A stretch of 64,000 nucleotides of DNA, taken from positions 132,415 to 196,414 of the forward strand of contig CAYOLG010000001.1 of assembly GCA_964404745.1 (NCBI GenBank). The letters run 5' to 3'. The notes beneath the pieces were generated by a model, which was not told where the DNA came from, ran no database searches, and was given only the letters and a program-made list of their open reading frames with translations. Positions 1 to 7,461 of this stretch are shown one piece after another. The DNA comes from Pelagisphaera sp964404745. GTDB taxonomy: Bacteria; Verrucomicrobiota; Verrucomicrobiia; Opitutales; Opitutaceae. Each line of letters starts with the position of its first letter. Within the stretch, counting starts at the first letter, position 1. The translations under genes were made by a program, and so were the position numbers.

Positions 1-1794
1 TATTTGCTGAGCTTGCAATCCGATAAAGCCTTAGGGGCGATCGTGGAGAACGGCGTGACCACATTTAGGCTATTTGCTCCGAGGGCGAAGTGGGTTAAGC
101 TTGGATTGGCGAAGGGTGGCTCCAGGGAAAATATTGATTGGATACTGATGAGTCCATCGGAGGATTACGTATGGGAAACGACGATACGAGAAAATCTGGA
201 AGGGGCGTACTATTGGTTCAGGCTGGACGGGCCCGACGGCGAATCCAGCGCATTCGATAAGGACTTCCGCATTTTGGATCCCTATGCGAAGGCCTGTCTT
301 GGGCGTGAGGGGCCGGGGGTCGTAGTCAATGACAAGCGCTTCCCGCCGATCAAGCCCTTCAAACCCCCAGCATGGCAAGATTTGGTTATTCTGGAAGCCC
401 ACACGCGCGACCTCGTGGCTGGGGCGAGGGATATACAAGGCCCCCTGGGGTTCAAGGATTTGCGAGAATCGGTTGATTCCCGGGATTTCTATCCAGCGAC
501 CTTGGGAATCAACGCTCTAGAGCTTCAGCCAATCCAAGAAAATGATAGTCAATCTCCAGAGGAATACCATTGGGGGTACATGACGGCCAACTATTTCTCC
601 CCGGCTTCCTCCTACGCTTCCGATCCTGCCTCGGTAACGCAGATTCAAGAATTTCGCGACTTGGTTGCTAGTATCCACAAGCGCAATATGGCGGTGATCA
701 TCGATGTGGTTTACAACCATGTGGGAAAGCCGGCTCATCTGCTCTTTGTCGATAAACGCTACTACTTTCACTTGGAGCCCAATGGAGGATTGACGAATTG
801 GAGCGGTTGCGGGAACGATTTTCGATGCGACACCCCTATGGGTAGGAGACTCATTATCGACAGTTTGAAACGATTTGTCGAATTCTATGGAGTGGATGGT
901 TTTCGTTTCGATCTAGCGGACTTGGTCGGAAAAGACACGCTCGTCGAGATTGAGAAGGCATTAAAGGCAATTCGTCCGGACATTATACTGATTGCCGAGC
1001 CCTGGAGCTTTAGAGGCCATATTGGTAGAGAGCTAAAGGATACGGGATACGCGTCTTGGAATGATGGATACCGCGAGTCGGTCAAGTCCTATGTTCTAGG
1101 CAATTTGGGGTCCGACGATCTGTTCCATTTCCTTTCCGGGTCGCCGGACGACTATGCCAGTTGGCCTGCCCAAACGGTCAACTACACGGAGTCGCACGAC
1201 GACAGGGCCTGTATTGACGTGATAACCGAAAGAGCGCATTTCAATGGCTCCCACCCGACGCTAGTCGATATCCGTCGCGCGCACATGATTTTCGCGATCA
1301 TGATGGTTTCCATAGGCATACCCATGCTTCACGCGGGTCAGGACTTCTTGCATTCCAAAGGAGGGGTTAACAACACCTATCAACGTGGCGATCTCAATGC
1401 CCTGAATTTTCGTCGCCGAGCGGAGTTTGGGACCTCCAGCCATTATGTTGCTTCGTGGATCGCCTTTCGGCGCTCGGAACTGGGACAATTGCTCAGGCAC
1501 TACAATCGAGCGACGGGGGGATTTTTCGCTCGTCTAAAAGTCGCTGGGGGGAATGCGTTGGTAGTAGTCTTCAACGCGGACAATAGTTTGGGTCCAAGCC
1601 AATTACTATTTGCCGTCAATCCAGGGTTTGAGGAGCTGGGGCTTCCCTTAGGCAATTGGCAGGGAAGCTGGAGACAGTTGGCGGACCATGACCGTTTTTG
1701 GGGTTTCGATGAGGTTTCTTTTCGTAACGATTTGCATTCCGAGCTGCGATTGCCGCCGCTAGCATCCGGCTTCTGGATGAGGACGGCGTCCTAG
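1..1794 (+). CDS. GH13 alpha-glucan debranching-type enzyme (pullulanase/isoamylase-like), 5' end cut by window
   Basis: Predicted hydrolase of alpha-glucans (glycogen, starch, pullulan-like chains) of glycoside hydrolase family 13. An N-terminal CBM48-like beta domain (about residues 10-95) precedes the catalytic barrel. The four GH13 regions are visible: I DVVYNHVG, II DGFRFDLA with the nucleophile Asp, III LIAEPWS with the acid/base Glu, IV TESHDD. A CBM48 plus the YxxxNHVG arrangement fits the type I pullulanase/isoamylase branch better than plain alpha-amylase, but substrate cannot be fixed from sequence. The frame is open to base 1. An in-frame TTG lies at 4 and the domain already starts by residue 10, so little is missing, but the true start is outside the window or unproven. 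About 597 codons are seen. The next gene is gap, 318 bp downstream on the same strand. Confidence 0.85.
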   Translation, partial: YLLSLQSDKALGAIVENGVTTFRLFAPRAKWVKLGLAKGGSRENIDWILMSPSEDYVWETTIRENLEGAYYWFRLDGPDGESSAFDKDFRILDPYAKACLGREGPGVVVNDKRFPPIKPFKPPAWQDLVILEAHTRDLVAGARDIQGPLGFKDLRESVDSRDFYPATLGINALELQPIQENDSQSPEEYHWGYMTANYFSPASSYASDPASVTQIQEFRDLVASIHKRNMAVIIDVVYNHVGKPAHLLFVDKRYYFHLEPNGGLTNWSGCGNDFRCDTPMGRRLIIDSLKRFVEFYGVDGFRFDLADLVGKDTLVEIEKALKAIRPDIILIAEPWSFRGHIGRELKDTGYASWNDGYRESVKSYVLGNLGSDDLFHFLSGSPDDYASWPAQTVNYTESHDDRACIDVITERAHFNGSHPTLVDIRRAHMIFAIMMVSIGIPMLHAGQDFLHSKGGVNNTYQRGDLNALNFRRRAEFGTSSHYVASWIAFRRSELGQLLRHYNRATGGFFARLKVAGGNALVVVFNADNSLGPSQLLFAVNPGFEELGLPLGNWQGSWRQLADHDRFWGFDEVSFRNDLHSELRLPPLASGFWMRTAS

Positions 1795-2112
1795 CGAGCG
1801 GAGATTTGCTCATCCCTCCTTGGTTTGGCGAATTGGAGGACCCAGCTCCTCGACAAAGCTCAGAGCAGGCCGGTCTGCCCCAACTTTAGCCGTGTTGCGT
1901 TGTTCAAGTTGGGAATCCCCATTTCGCTGAAGAGTTACAGGTGACGAGAGTGGTTGAAATGGGTTCGTAGAAGCTCGGCCAATTGTCACGTTTTAAACCC
2001 TTGATTTTATGCTGAGGGCGCCATCTACTCCCGATTCGCCTGGCTTTTGGGGATAATCCGGGAGCCCAGGGTCCTTCTAAACTAAGACGAGAATCAGCAA
2101 TAATTAAGAAAG
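1795..2112. other. 318-bp intergenic region with a stem-loop before gap
   Basis: No gene is supported here. A stem-loop is visible at 2028-2064 (arms CTCCCG-ATT and AATC-CGGGAG with a one-base bulge), about 50 bp upstream of the gap start codon. It could be a 5' UTR structure or part of the upstream terminator region. There is no T-run directly after it, so it is not a convincing intrinsic terminator. No clear -35/-10 pair was found. Confidence 0.4.
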
Positions 2113-3129
2113 ATGGCTGTAAAAGTAGCTATTAATGGATTCGGCCGGATTGGCCGACTCGTATTCCGGGCAATTGTCGACCAGGGTCTCCTGGGCTCCG
2201 ACGTAGAAGTTGTAGCGGTGAACGATTTGGTTCCTGCCGACAACTTGGCCTACCTGCTCAAGTACGACACAACCCAAGGTCGTTTCAACGGTACCGTGGA
2301 AGCGGAAGGCGACGATACGCTCGTTGTCAATGGCCAGAAGATCAAGTGTCTCGCTTTGCGCGAGGTTCCGGCCAACTTGCCTTGGGGCGAATTGGGCGTG
2401 GACATCGTGATCGAGTCGACCGGCCTGTTCGTTCAAGACGAGAAGGCCCAAGGGCACATCGATGCTGGGGCCAAGAAGGTGATCATTTCCGCTCCGGGCA
2501 AGGGTCCCAATGTTAAGACTGTAGTTCTAGGCGTAAACGACGACACCTTGACAGCGGATGACACGCTGATTTCCAACGCGTCCTGCACGACGAACTGCTT
2601 GGCTCCCATTACTAAGGTGGTCCTCGACAATTTCGGTATCGAGGAAGGCTTGATGACGACAGTTCACAGCTATACCGCGACGCAAAAGACCGTCGATGGA
2701 CCTTCTCCGAAAGACATGAAGGGCGGTAGGGCTGCAGCGATGAATATCATTCCTTCCTCCACGGGAGCAGCCAAGGCCGTGGGACTGGTGATTCCTGAAG
2801 TTCAAGGCAAGCTGACTGGTATGGCGTTCCGTGTTCCGACTCCGACCGTTTCTGTCGTAGACTTGACGGTTCGCACGACGAAATCGACTTCTTACGAGGA
2901 GATTTGCCAAAAGATGAAGGAAGCGGCCGAGGGCTCTTTGAAGGGGATCTTGGAATACACCGAAGACGAAGTGGCGTCTTCGGACTTCATCCATTGCCCG
3001 GCTTCCTCGATTTTCGACGCGGGCTCAGGTATCGCTTTGACGGACACGTTCTTCAAGCTCGTCAGCTGGTACGACAATGAGTGGGGCTACAGCAACCGCG
3101 TTGTCGATCTGCTAAAGAAGATCTCGTAA
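2113..3129 (+). CDS. gap: Glyceraldehyde-3-phosphate dehydrogenase, type I
   Basis: Cytosolic glycolytic enzyme that oxidises and phosphorylates glyceraldehyde 3-phosphate to 1,3-bisphosphoglycerate with NAD(P). The 338-residue length is normal for the family. The N-terminal Rossmann motif GFGRIGRL spans residues 8-15. The catalytic motif ASCTTNC has its nucleophile at Cys158, and the C-terminal WYDNEWGYSNR is intact. The ATG is preceded by a purine-rich AAGAAAG. It is the first gene of a gap-pgk-tpiA run on one strand, the classic lower-glycolysis cluster. The 167-bp gap to pgk carries a stem-loop that could partly uncouple the two. Confidence 0.97.
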   Translation: MAVKVAINGFGRIGRLVFRAIVDQGLLGSDVEVVAVNDLVPADNLAYLLKYDTTQGRFNGTVEAEGDDTLVVNGQKIKCLALREVPANLPWGELGVDIVIESTGLFVQDEKAQGHIDAGAKKVIISAPGKGPNVKTVVLGVNDDTLTADDTLISNASCTTNCLAPITKVVLDNFGIEEGLMTTVHSYTATQKTVDGPSPKDMKGGRAAAMNIIPSSTGAAKAVGLVIPEVQGKLTGMAFRVPTPTVSVVDLTVRTTKSTSYEEICQKMKEAAEGSLKGILEYTEDEVASSDFIHCPASSIFDAGSGIALTDTFFKLVSWYDNEWGYSNRVVDLLKKIS

Positions 3130-3142
3130 AAACTTTTCAGTC

Positions 3143-3166
3143 CCTTGCCCGGCAAGCTGGGCAAGG
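3143..3166 (+). terminator. Stem-loop between gap and pgk (possible attenuating terminator)
   Basis: A perfect 8-bp inverted repeat (CCTTGCCC / GGGCAAGG) with an 8-nt loop begins 14 bases after the gap stop codon. A T-run (CTTTTTC) follows only after about 8 further bases, so termination is uncertain. It may reduce read-through from gap into pgk or stabilise the 3' end of gap mRNA. Confidence 0.4.
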
Positions 3167-3296
3167 AACTTGCTTTTTCAAAGTCTGCTCACGCGCTGTA
3201 GGGCTGGACCGTTCTGGATTTCAGCGTAGCGAGCCAAACGCTCATTTTACCAAGATTCCAACAATCAAGATTGGCCGGCTGGCCGATCGGATCGCT

Positions 3297-4499
3297 ATGG
3301 CTAAGAAAACGATTCAAGATATAGACCTCGGCGGCAAGCGAGCTGTGATTCGCGTCGATTTTAATGTGCCCTTGCAAGATGGCAAAGTAACCGACAAAAC
3401 GCGCATAGCAGGGGCGTTGCCGACGATCAAACGGGTTATTGAGCAAGGAGGCACAGCGGTATTGCTGAGCCACTTAGGACGTCCTAAAGGAGAGGTTAAC
3501 CCAAAATTTTCATTGTCTCCCGTGGCGGAAGCCCTCTCGGTCGAGTTGGGTCAGCCCGTCGTCTTCGTGCCGGAGTCGGCCGGTGAAAAGGCGGTGAAAG
3601 CGGTTTCTGAATTGTCGCCCGGATCCGTGGCCCTTCTAGAGAATGTTCGCTTTCATCCAGGCGAGGAAAAGAACGATCCGGAATTAGCCCAGGCCTTTGC
3701 CCGTTTGGGCGACGTCTATATTAACGACGCGTTCGGCACAGCTCATCGAGCCCATGCGTCAACCGCGGGTATTGCTCAGTACCTTAAGCCGGCTGTCGCT
3801 GGATATTTGATACAGCGAGAATTAGAATATCTGGGCGAGAAGACCGAGAAGGCGGAAAGCCCTTTTGTGGTTATCCTAGGCGGGGCCAAGGTGAGCGACA
3901 AGATCACTGTCATCGATCGCCTGCTGGAAAAGGCGGATACGATTCTCATTGGTGGAGCGATGGCGTACACCTTTGCCCTCGCCAACGGGAAAACGGTAGG
4001 AGATAGCTTGTCAGAGCCCGACTTTGTGGATACGGCCCGATCGGCCATGAAGAAGGCCGAAGAGAAAGGGGTTAAGTTTCTGTTGCCTGTCGACAATATG
4101 ATCGTCGACTCGCTTGATTTCGACACAATGACGGTTGGCAATATCGGCTCGACGGACGAAAACGGCAATATCCCCGATGGTTGGGAAGGCGTTGATATCG
4201 GACCGAAAACGATGGAACTTTACGCCCAGGAATTGGCAAGAGCGAGGACGATTTTGATGAATGGTCCCATGGGGATTTTCGAAATCGAGGCATGCAGCAA
4301 GGGGACCTTCGCTATCGCAGAGGCGGTGGCGAAGAACCGGGAAGCGATATCCATCATTGGAGGGGGCGATTCCGTGAAGGCGGTCAACCAGGCGGGCTTT
4401 GGCGGAGACGTCTCCTTTATCAGCACCGGGGGTGGAGCAAGCTTGGAATTTCTCGAAGGCAAAGCGCTGCCTGGGGTGGAAGCGCTGGAAGACAAGTAG
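3297..4499 (+). CDS. pgk: Phosphoglycerate kinase
   Basis: Transfers phosphate from 1,3-bisphosphoglycerate to ADP, making ATP in glycolysis. The start is placed at the ATG at 3297 (protein MAKKTIQDIDL...), giving 400 residues, the usual length. The frame is open further upstream, but that part has no family similarity and overlaps the end of gap. Family hallmarks include the N-domain RVDFNVPLQDG, the substrate-binding LSHLGRPKG, the hinge GGAKVSDKI and the nucleotide-site GGGDSVKAV near the C-terminus. It is the second gene of gap-pgk-tpiA. Confidence 0.96.
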   Translation: MAKKTIQDIDLGGKRAVIRVDFNVPLQDGKVTDKTRIAGALPTIKRVIEQGGTAVLLSHLGRPKGEVNPKFSLSPVAEALSVELGQPVVFVPESAGEKAVKAVSELSPGSVALLENVRFHPGEEKNDPELAQAFARLGDVYINDAFGTAHRAHASTAGIAQYLKPAVAGYLIQRELEYLGEKTEKAESPFVVILGGAKVSDKITVIDRLLEKADTILIGGAMAYTFALANGKTVGDSLSEPDFVDTARSAMKKAEEKGVKFLLPVDNMIVDSLDFDTMTVGNIGSTDENGNIPDGWEGVDIGPKTMELYAQELARARTILMNGPMGIFEIEACSKGTFAIAEAVAKNREAISIIGGGDSVKAVNQAGFGGDVSFISTGGGASLEFLEGKALPGVEALEDK

Positions 4500-4532
4500 G
4501 AACCCGCAGTCAAAACATCAGAAGAATTTTAG

Positions 4533-5300
4533 ATGAGTAGAAAATACATAATCGCCGGCAACTGGAAGATGAACAAGACCCCTGAGGAGGGGAAGGAGCT
4601 CGCTTCTGAAATCGCTTCGATCGTTTCAAAGGACGCCACCGTAGAAGTCGTCGTTTGCCCTGCCTTCGTGGCCCTGGAAAGGGTATCCCAGGCGATCGAG
4701 AGCTCAGCCGTTAAATTGGGGGCTCAGAATCTCTATCCCAAGACGAGTGGAGCCTTCACCGGAGAAGTATCGCCGGAAATGCTGAGAGCGGTCTTTGCCA
4801 AATACGTGATTCTTGGTCACAGCGAGCGACGCGAATACTTCCGAGAAAGCGATGCCTTCATCAACGAAAAGGTGAAGTTCGCTTTGGAGAACCTTCTCAA
4901 GCCGATTCTTTGCATCGGGGAAACCTTGGAGCAGCGGGAAGCGGGGGAGACCTTGGATGTTGTGAAAACGCAGTTGCTGGGCGGATTGGACGGAGTCGAC
5001 GCCTCCAGCATGGCCAGCCTGGTCATCGCCTACGAGCCTGTTTGGGCTATCGGAACCGGTAAGACGGCAACTCCGGAAATGGCTCAGGAAGTGCATGGGG
5101 CGATCCGATCATTGCTCAGGGAAGCTTATGGCAAAGCGGTAGCGGAGAAAACCCGCATAATCTACGGCGGTTCCATGAAACCGTCCAACGCGAACGATTT
5201 ACTGGCCCAGCCTGATATTGATGGAGGGCTTATTGGAGGGGCTTCGCTCGATTCCAAGTCGTTTGGCGATTTGATCGAGGCCGCTCGCAAGCTCTCATAG
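4533..5300 (+). CDS. tpiA: Triosephosphate isomerase
   Basis: Interconverts dihydroxyacetone phosphate and glyceraldehyde 3-phosphate. At 255 residues it has the normal TIM-barrel length. The start MSRKYIIAGNWKMNK contains the substrate-binding Asn-Lys. Catalytic His96 lies in ILGHSERR and catalytic Glu168 in YEPVWAIGTG. The phosphate-binding YGGSMKPSN and the C-terminal GGLIGGASL are intact. It lies 33 bp after pgk and completes the glycolytic cluster. Confidence 0.97.
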   Translation: MSRKYIIAGNWKMNKTPEEGKELASEIASIVSKDATVEVVVCPAFVALERVSQAIESSAVKLGAQNLYPKTSGAFTGEVSPEMLRAVFAKYVILGHSERREYFRESDAFINEKVKFALENLLKPILCIGETLEQREAGETLDVVKTQLLGGLDGVDASSMASLVIAYEPVWAIGTGKTATPEMAQEVHGAIRSLLREAYGKAVAEKTRIIYGGSMKPSNANDLLAQPDIDGGLIGGASLDSKSFGDLIEAARKLS

Positions 5301-5324
5301 CGCGTATTTTCCTCAAAACGGCGC

Positions 5325-5352
5325 TTGACTTGGCAAGGGCGGATTCTAACTT
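5325..5352 (+). promoter_or_regulatory. Candidate promoter for tRNA-Asp
   Basis: A near-consensus -35 (TTGACT, 5325-5330) is followed after 16 bases by a weak -10 (TAACTT, 5347-5352). The tRNA begins at 5373, about 20 bases after the -10, a spacing typical of tRNA promoters. The -10 match is poor, so this is a candidate only. Confidence 0.35.
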
Positions 5353-5372
5353 TTGCCCTCTCTTATCAATAC

Positions 5373-5449
5373 GGGGTAGTAGCTCAGTTGGTTAGAGCGC
5401 CTGCCTGTCACGCAGGAGGCCGCGAGTTCAAGTCTCGTCTATCCCGCCA
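5373..5449 (+). tRNA. tRNA-Asp (anticodon GTC)
   Basis: A complete cloverleaf is readable. The acceptor stem is GGGGTAG paired with CTATCCC (one G-T wobble), followed by discriminator G and an encoded CCA. The D-arm is GCTC...GAGC. The anticodon stem is CCTGC/GCAGG with loop CTGTCAC, giving anticodon GTC. The T-arm loop is TTCAAGT. Length is 77 nt. Confidence 0.95.
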
Positions 5450-5458
5450 CTTTTCCAA

Positions 5459-5488
5459 AAACCGCTTCCAATTTGGGAGCGGTTTTTT
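5459..5488 (+). terminator. Intrinsic terminator after tRNA-Asp
   Basis: A hairpin of ACCGCTTCC and GGGAGCGGT (8-9 pairs including a wobble, 5-nt loop) is followed directly by TTTTTT. It begins about 10 bases after the tRNA CCA end and fits a Rho-independent terminator for the single tRNA transcript. Confidence 0.8.
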
Positions 5489-5760
5489 GGTAGACGGTAG
5501 CTGATGTCAGATTGACGGTATTCGAGCAGAGGCTGTCTGACGGTGAGTTTGGGGTAGCTGGGGACAAAAAGGCGATTTTCAGCCAACTCAGCGCCAATCC
5601 TAGGCAAATATCTGTGGAGAAATCGGTCCTTTGTTACGGGTGAGTTACGGGTAGGTTACGGATTAAAGACATGTGTGACGCCCGTGTGACAAAAGACGTG
5701 TAAGTCCGATTTCCTGTTGAAAACTGGGGTTTTCAGGCCGCGTTTAGTAGCCTCTAATCT
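5489..5760 (+). other. Intergenic region upstream of the frameshifted secreted gene
   Basis: No coding sequence is supported. Its only clear structure is the pair of 11-bp-period direct-repeat sets at 5633-5690, entered separately. The leader from 5691 to the ATG at 5761 shows no other recognisable element. Confidence 0.5.
5633..5690 (+). promoter_or_regulatory. Tandem 7-bp direct repeats with 11-bp period (candidate response-regulator operator)
   Basis: GTTACGG occurs three times at 5633, 5644 and 5655, each separated by exactly 4 bases. A second set follows: GTGTGAC at 5673 and 5684, again separated by 4 bases (GCCC). Seven-bp direct repeats spaced by 4 bp place copies on one helix face. 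This is the site architecture of OmpR/PhoB-family winged-helix regulators. The array ends 70 bp before the ATG of the secreted protein gene at 5761. The regulator itself is not identified and the repeat sequence is not the E. coli Pho box. Confidence 0.45.
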
Positions 5761-6316
5761 ATGAAAATCACTAGATTGACCCCCCGTAAATCACAGTCTC
5801 TCGGCGTCATAGCCAAGAGCCTTTTGTCAGTCGCTTTGGCGGCTGGCGCCTGGACGAATGCGTTTGCCCAGGACGAATCAGCTACCGGTATCATCTCAGG
5901 TTCTATTCAAGACGCTGACTATGGCGGGCTTCACCATCACCGGAACGAAAACTGTTCTCATTCGAGCGGTTGGACCTAAGCTTCAGGATTTCGGAGTTGC
6001 CAACTTCATGGCTGATCCGACCATGACCCTGAATAGGTCACGTTTCGACGGCAATCCCGATGACGTCATCGCGACGGTGGACAATTGGGACAGCGGGGGA
6101 GCGGAAAGTGCGGCCCAGGTTGTTGCGGCAGCGGCATTCGCCGGTCTTCCCCCATTCTTGGCTACCGATGACTTCCAAGGCAGTGCCCGTCCCACGGATG
6201 ACATCACCAGTTCGGCTGCTCTCGTTACGCTCACTGAAGGTGTTTACACGGTCGTGGTTAGCGATGTTGCCGGCGTTGGCGGCGAGGTTCTCATCGATGT
6301 GACTATCGTTGAGTAA
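5761..6316 (+). pseudogene. Secreted protein gene broken by one extra G (5926-5928)
   Basis: The first frame encodes a signal peptide (positive N-terminus, then SLLSVALAAGAWTNAFAQ) and runs DESATGIISGSIQDADYGG before going out of frame and stopping at 5979. The next frame continues sensibly as FTITGTKTVLIRAVGPKL... to the stop at 6316. Removing one G from the GGG at 5926-5928 joins them as DYGG-FTITG in one 184-residue secreted protein. The TVLIRAVGP stretch and C-terminal Gly-rich beta-strand repeats resemble a secreted domain common in Verrucomicrobiota, of unknown function. The slip is at a homopolymer, so a sequencing error or a real frameshift are both possible. A strong terminator follows and a repeat array lies upstream. 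Confidence 0.7.
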
Positions 6317-6372
6317 ACCCAGCCCAACAGCCGAACAAATTTTCAAAGTCGCGAGGCTTTGTGATTACGGGG

Positions 6373-6403
6373 ACCAGCCTCTCAATTACGGGAGGCTGGT
6401 TTT
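6373..6403 (+). terminator. Intrinsic terminator after the secreted protein gene
   Basis: A perfect 9-bp stem (ACCAGCCTC / GAGGCTGGT) with a 10-nt loop is followed by TTTT. It lies 56 bases after the stop at 6316 and before the next signal-peptide gene, so the two secreted-protein genes probably have separate transcripts. Confidence 0.8.
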
Positions 6404-6484
6404 GCGTTTCATTGGCGCTTGAATCAAGCCGATATTGTTGATTGTAACGAACACCGATTGATTGGAGCTTATTATAGACCTGGA

Positions 6485-7075
6485 ATGAACCACCCAAGGG
6501 GAAGACAAATTTCAATTGTTAAGGGGCTTTTGAGTTCATTTCTTTTTTTGGCTGCTACCCAATTGGTGTGGGCTCAGGAAATTCGTTCGCCGTTTGAGCG
6601 GGCCGAGGCCATCCCGGTGGAAAAGTCGGCTCCTGAGAAGGTGGCTCCTTCTCGTTTGGACCAAATGGAGTTCACGGGGCTGATGGCAATTGGGGCTGAG
6701 GTTACGATATCCTTGTACGATTCGAAAACCAAGGAGAGCGTTTGGGTGCCCCTGGATGGCTCGCAGGATGGATTTGCCGTCAGCGGTTGGGACGAGGCGG
6801 ATGGAACGATATCCGTGTCTCTCAACGGCATTACCAAGCAGATCGCGATCAATGAGAATGAGATCATAACTTTGAAACAGGCCGCCCCCGTCCAAAATGT
6901 AGCTAGCGATACGGCAGCCCCGGAAAAACCCGTCAGAGTAAAGGATCCGGAGACGCTCAAGAAAGAAGAAGAGGCTAGGCAGTTTGTCAGCAACATCCTG
7001 GCCAACGGAATGAAGCAGCGGGAAGAGTTTCGCCGTTCCCGTGAAGCCCGGCTTTCAGGTTCAAGGCGCGACTAG
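6485..7075 (+). CDS. Secreted hypothetical protein
   Basis: Function not recognised. From the ATG at 6485 (MNHPRGRQISIVKG) the protein is 196 residues, with a clear signal peptide (LLSSFLFLAATQLVWAQ). A further in-frame start at 6419 would put 22 odd residues before the signal peptide, so 6485 is preferred. The mature part has a small beta-rich segment (about residues 45-115, LMAIGAEVTISLYDSKTKES, WVPLDG). It ends in a charged, probably helical tail rich in Glu, Lys and Arg. The arrangement suggests a periplasmic or envelope protein. It stands alone between a terminator and the metK leader. Confidence 0.6.
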   Translation: MNHPRGRQISIVKGLLSSFLFLAATQLVWAQEIRSPFERAEAIPVEKSAPEKVAPSRLDQMEFTGLMAIGAEVTISLYDSKTKESVWVPLDGSQDGFAVSGWDEADGTISVSLNGITKQIAINENEIITLKQAAPVQNVASDTAAPEKPVRVKDPETLKKEEEARQFVSNILANGMKQREEFRRSREARLSGSRRD

Positions 7076-7160
7076 CGCTGCTGTTGGCTTAATTGAACTC
7101 GTCCCCCGCTCAGCCAATGAGCGTTCGCTTGGTTAGCGGGAATTTTCTAGAACCCGCCCA

Positions 7161-7212
7161 GAGGCCGAGTTCCACCCATTAATCTACTGCAAAAGAGGTG
7201 GAGCTCGGCCTC
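7161..7212. repeat. REP-like inverted repeat upstream of metK
   Basis: Arms GAGGCCGAGTTCCACC (7161-7176) and GGTGGAGCTCGGCCTC (7197-7212) pair over 16 bp with one wobble, around a 20-nt loop. There is no T-run after it. Arm length and position in an intergenic space suggest a repetitive extragenic palindrome rather than a terminator, though it could end transcription of the upstream gene. Confidence 0.5.
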
Positions 7213-7386
7213 AGGGCGAGCTTGGCTTGGCCAGTTCGACGGACGCCGATGCCCACAAAGCGATTGCGATGGCAAACCCAGTTTTTATCGTTGAGTCGGT
7301 TTTGGATTAGGTTCCGTTACTGATGGAGCCTTGATTTAGCTACAGTTCAGAGCGGGCGAATCGATTATGGGCTTGAATTCGCAAAT

Positions 7387-7417
7387 AACATATCAATAAA
7401 TTCGAATATGTTGATAT
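7387..7417. promoter_or_regulatory. Inverted-repeat operator candidate upstream of metK
   Basis: Two overlapping perfect 7-bp inverted repeats are present: AACATAT (7387) with ATATGTT (7406), and ATATCAA (7390) with TTGATAT (7411). The element ends about 45 bp before the metK ATG, a position where a repressor would block transcription. Methionine-cycle genes in other phyla are often controlled by ArsR-family regulators at palindromes of this kind. That link is inference only. Confidence 0.35.
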
Positions 7418-7461
7418 TTTGAGTTAAGCGGCTCAACTAGCGTTCAAACCTCAAATCGAAT

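Larger units (their letters stand above)
7076..7461. other. 386-bp intergenic leader of metK-ahcY
   Basis: No coding sequence is supported. It holds a long REP-like inverted repeat at 7161-7212 and an A/T-rich inverted repeat at 7387-7417 close to metK, both listed separately. I looked for a known SAM riboswitch pattern and could not establish one. Confidence 0.5.

Noticed and set aside
3081..3296. Upstream extension of pgk
   Set aside because: It overlaps the end of gap and passes through the intergenic stem-loop; phosphoglycerate kinase homology begins at the ATG at 3297.
7213..7461. SAM or SAH riboswitch in front of metK
   Set aside because: Expected because of the gene pair, but I could not match the leader to the known SAM-I, SAM-II or SAH consensus by eye. 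A covariance-model search would settle it.
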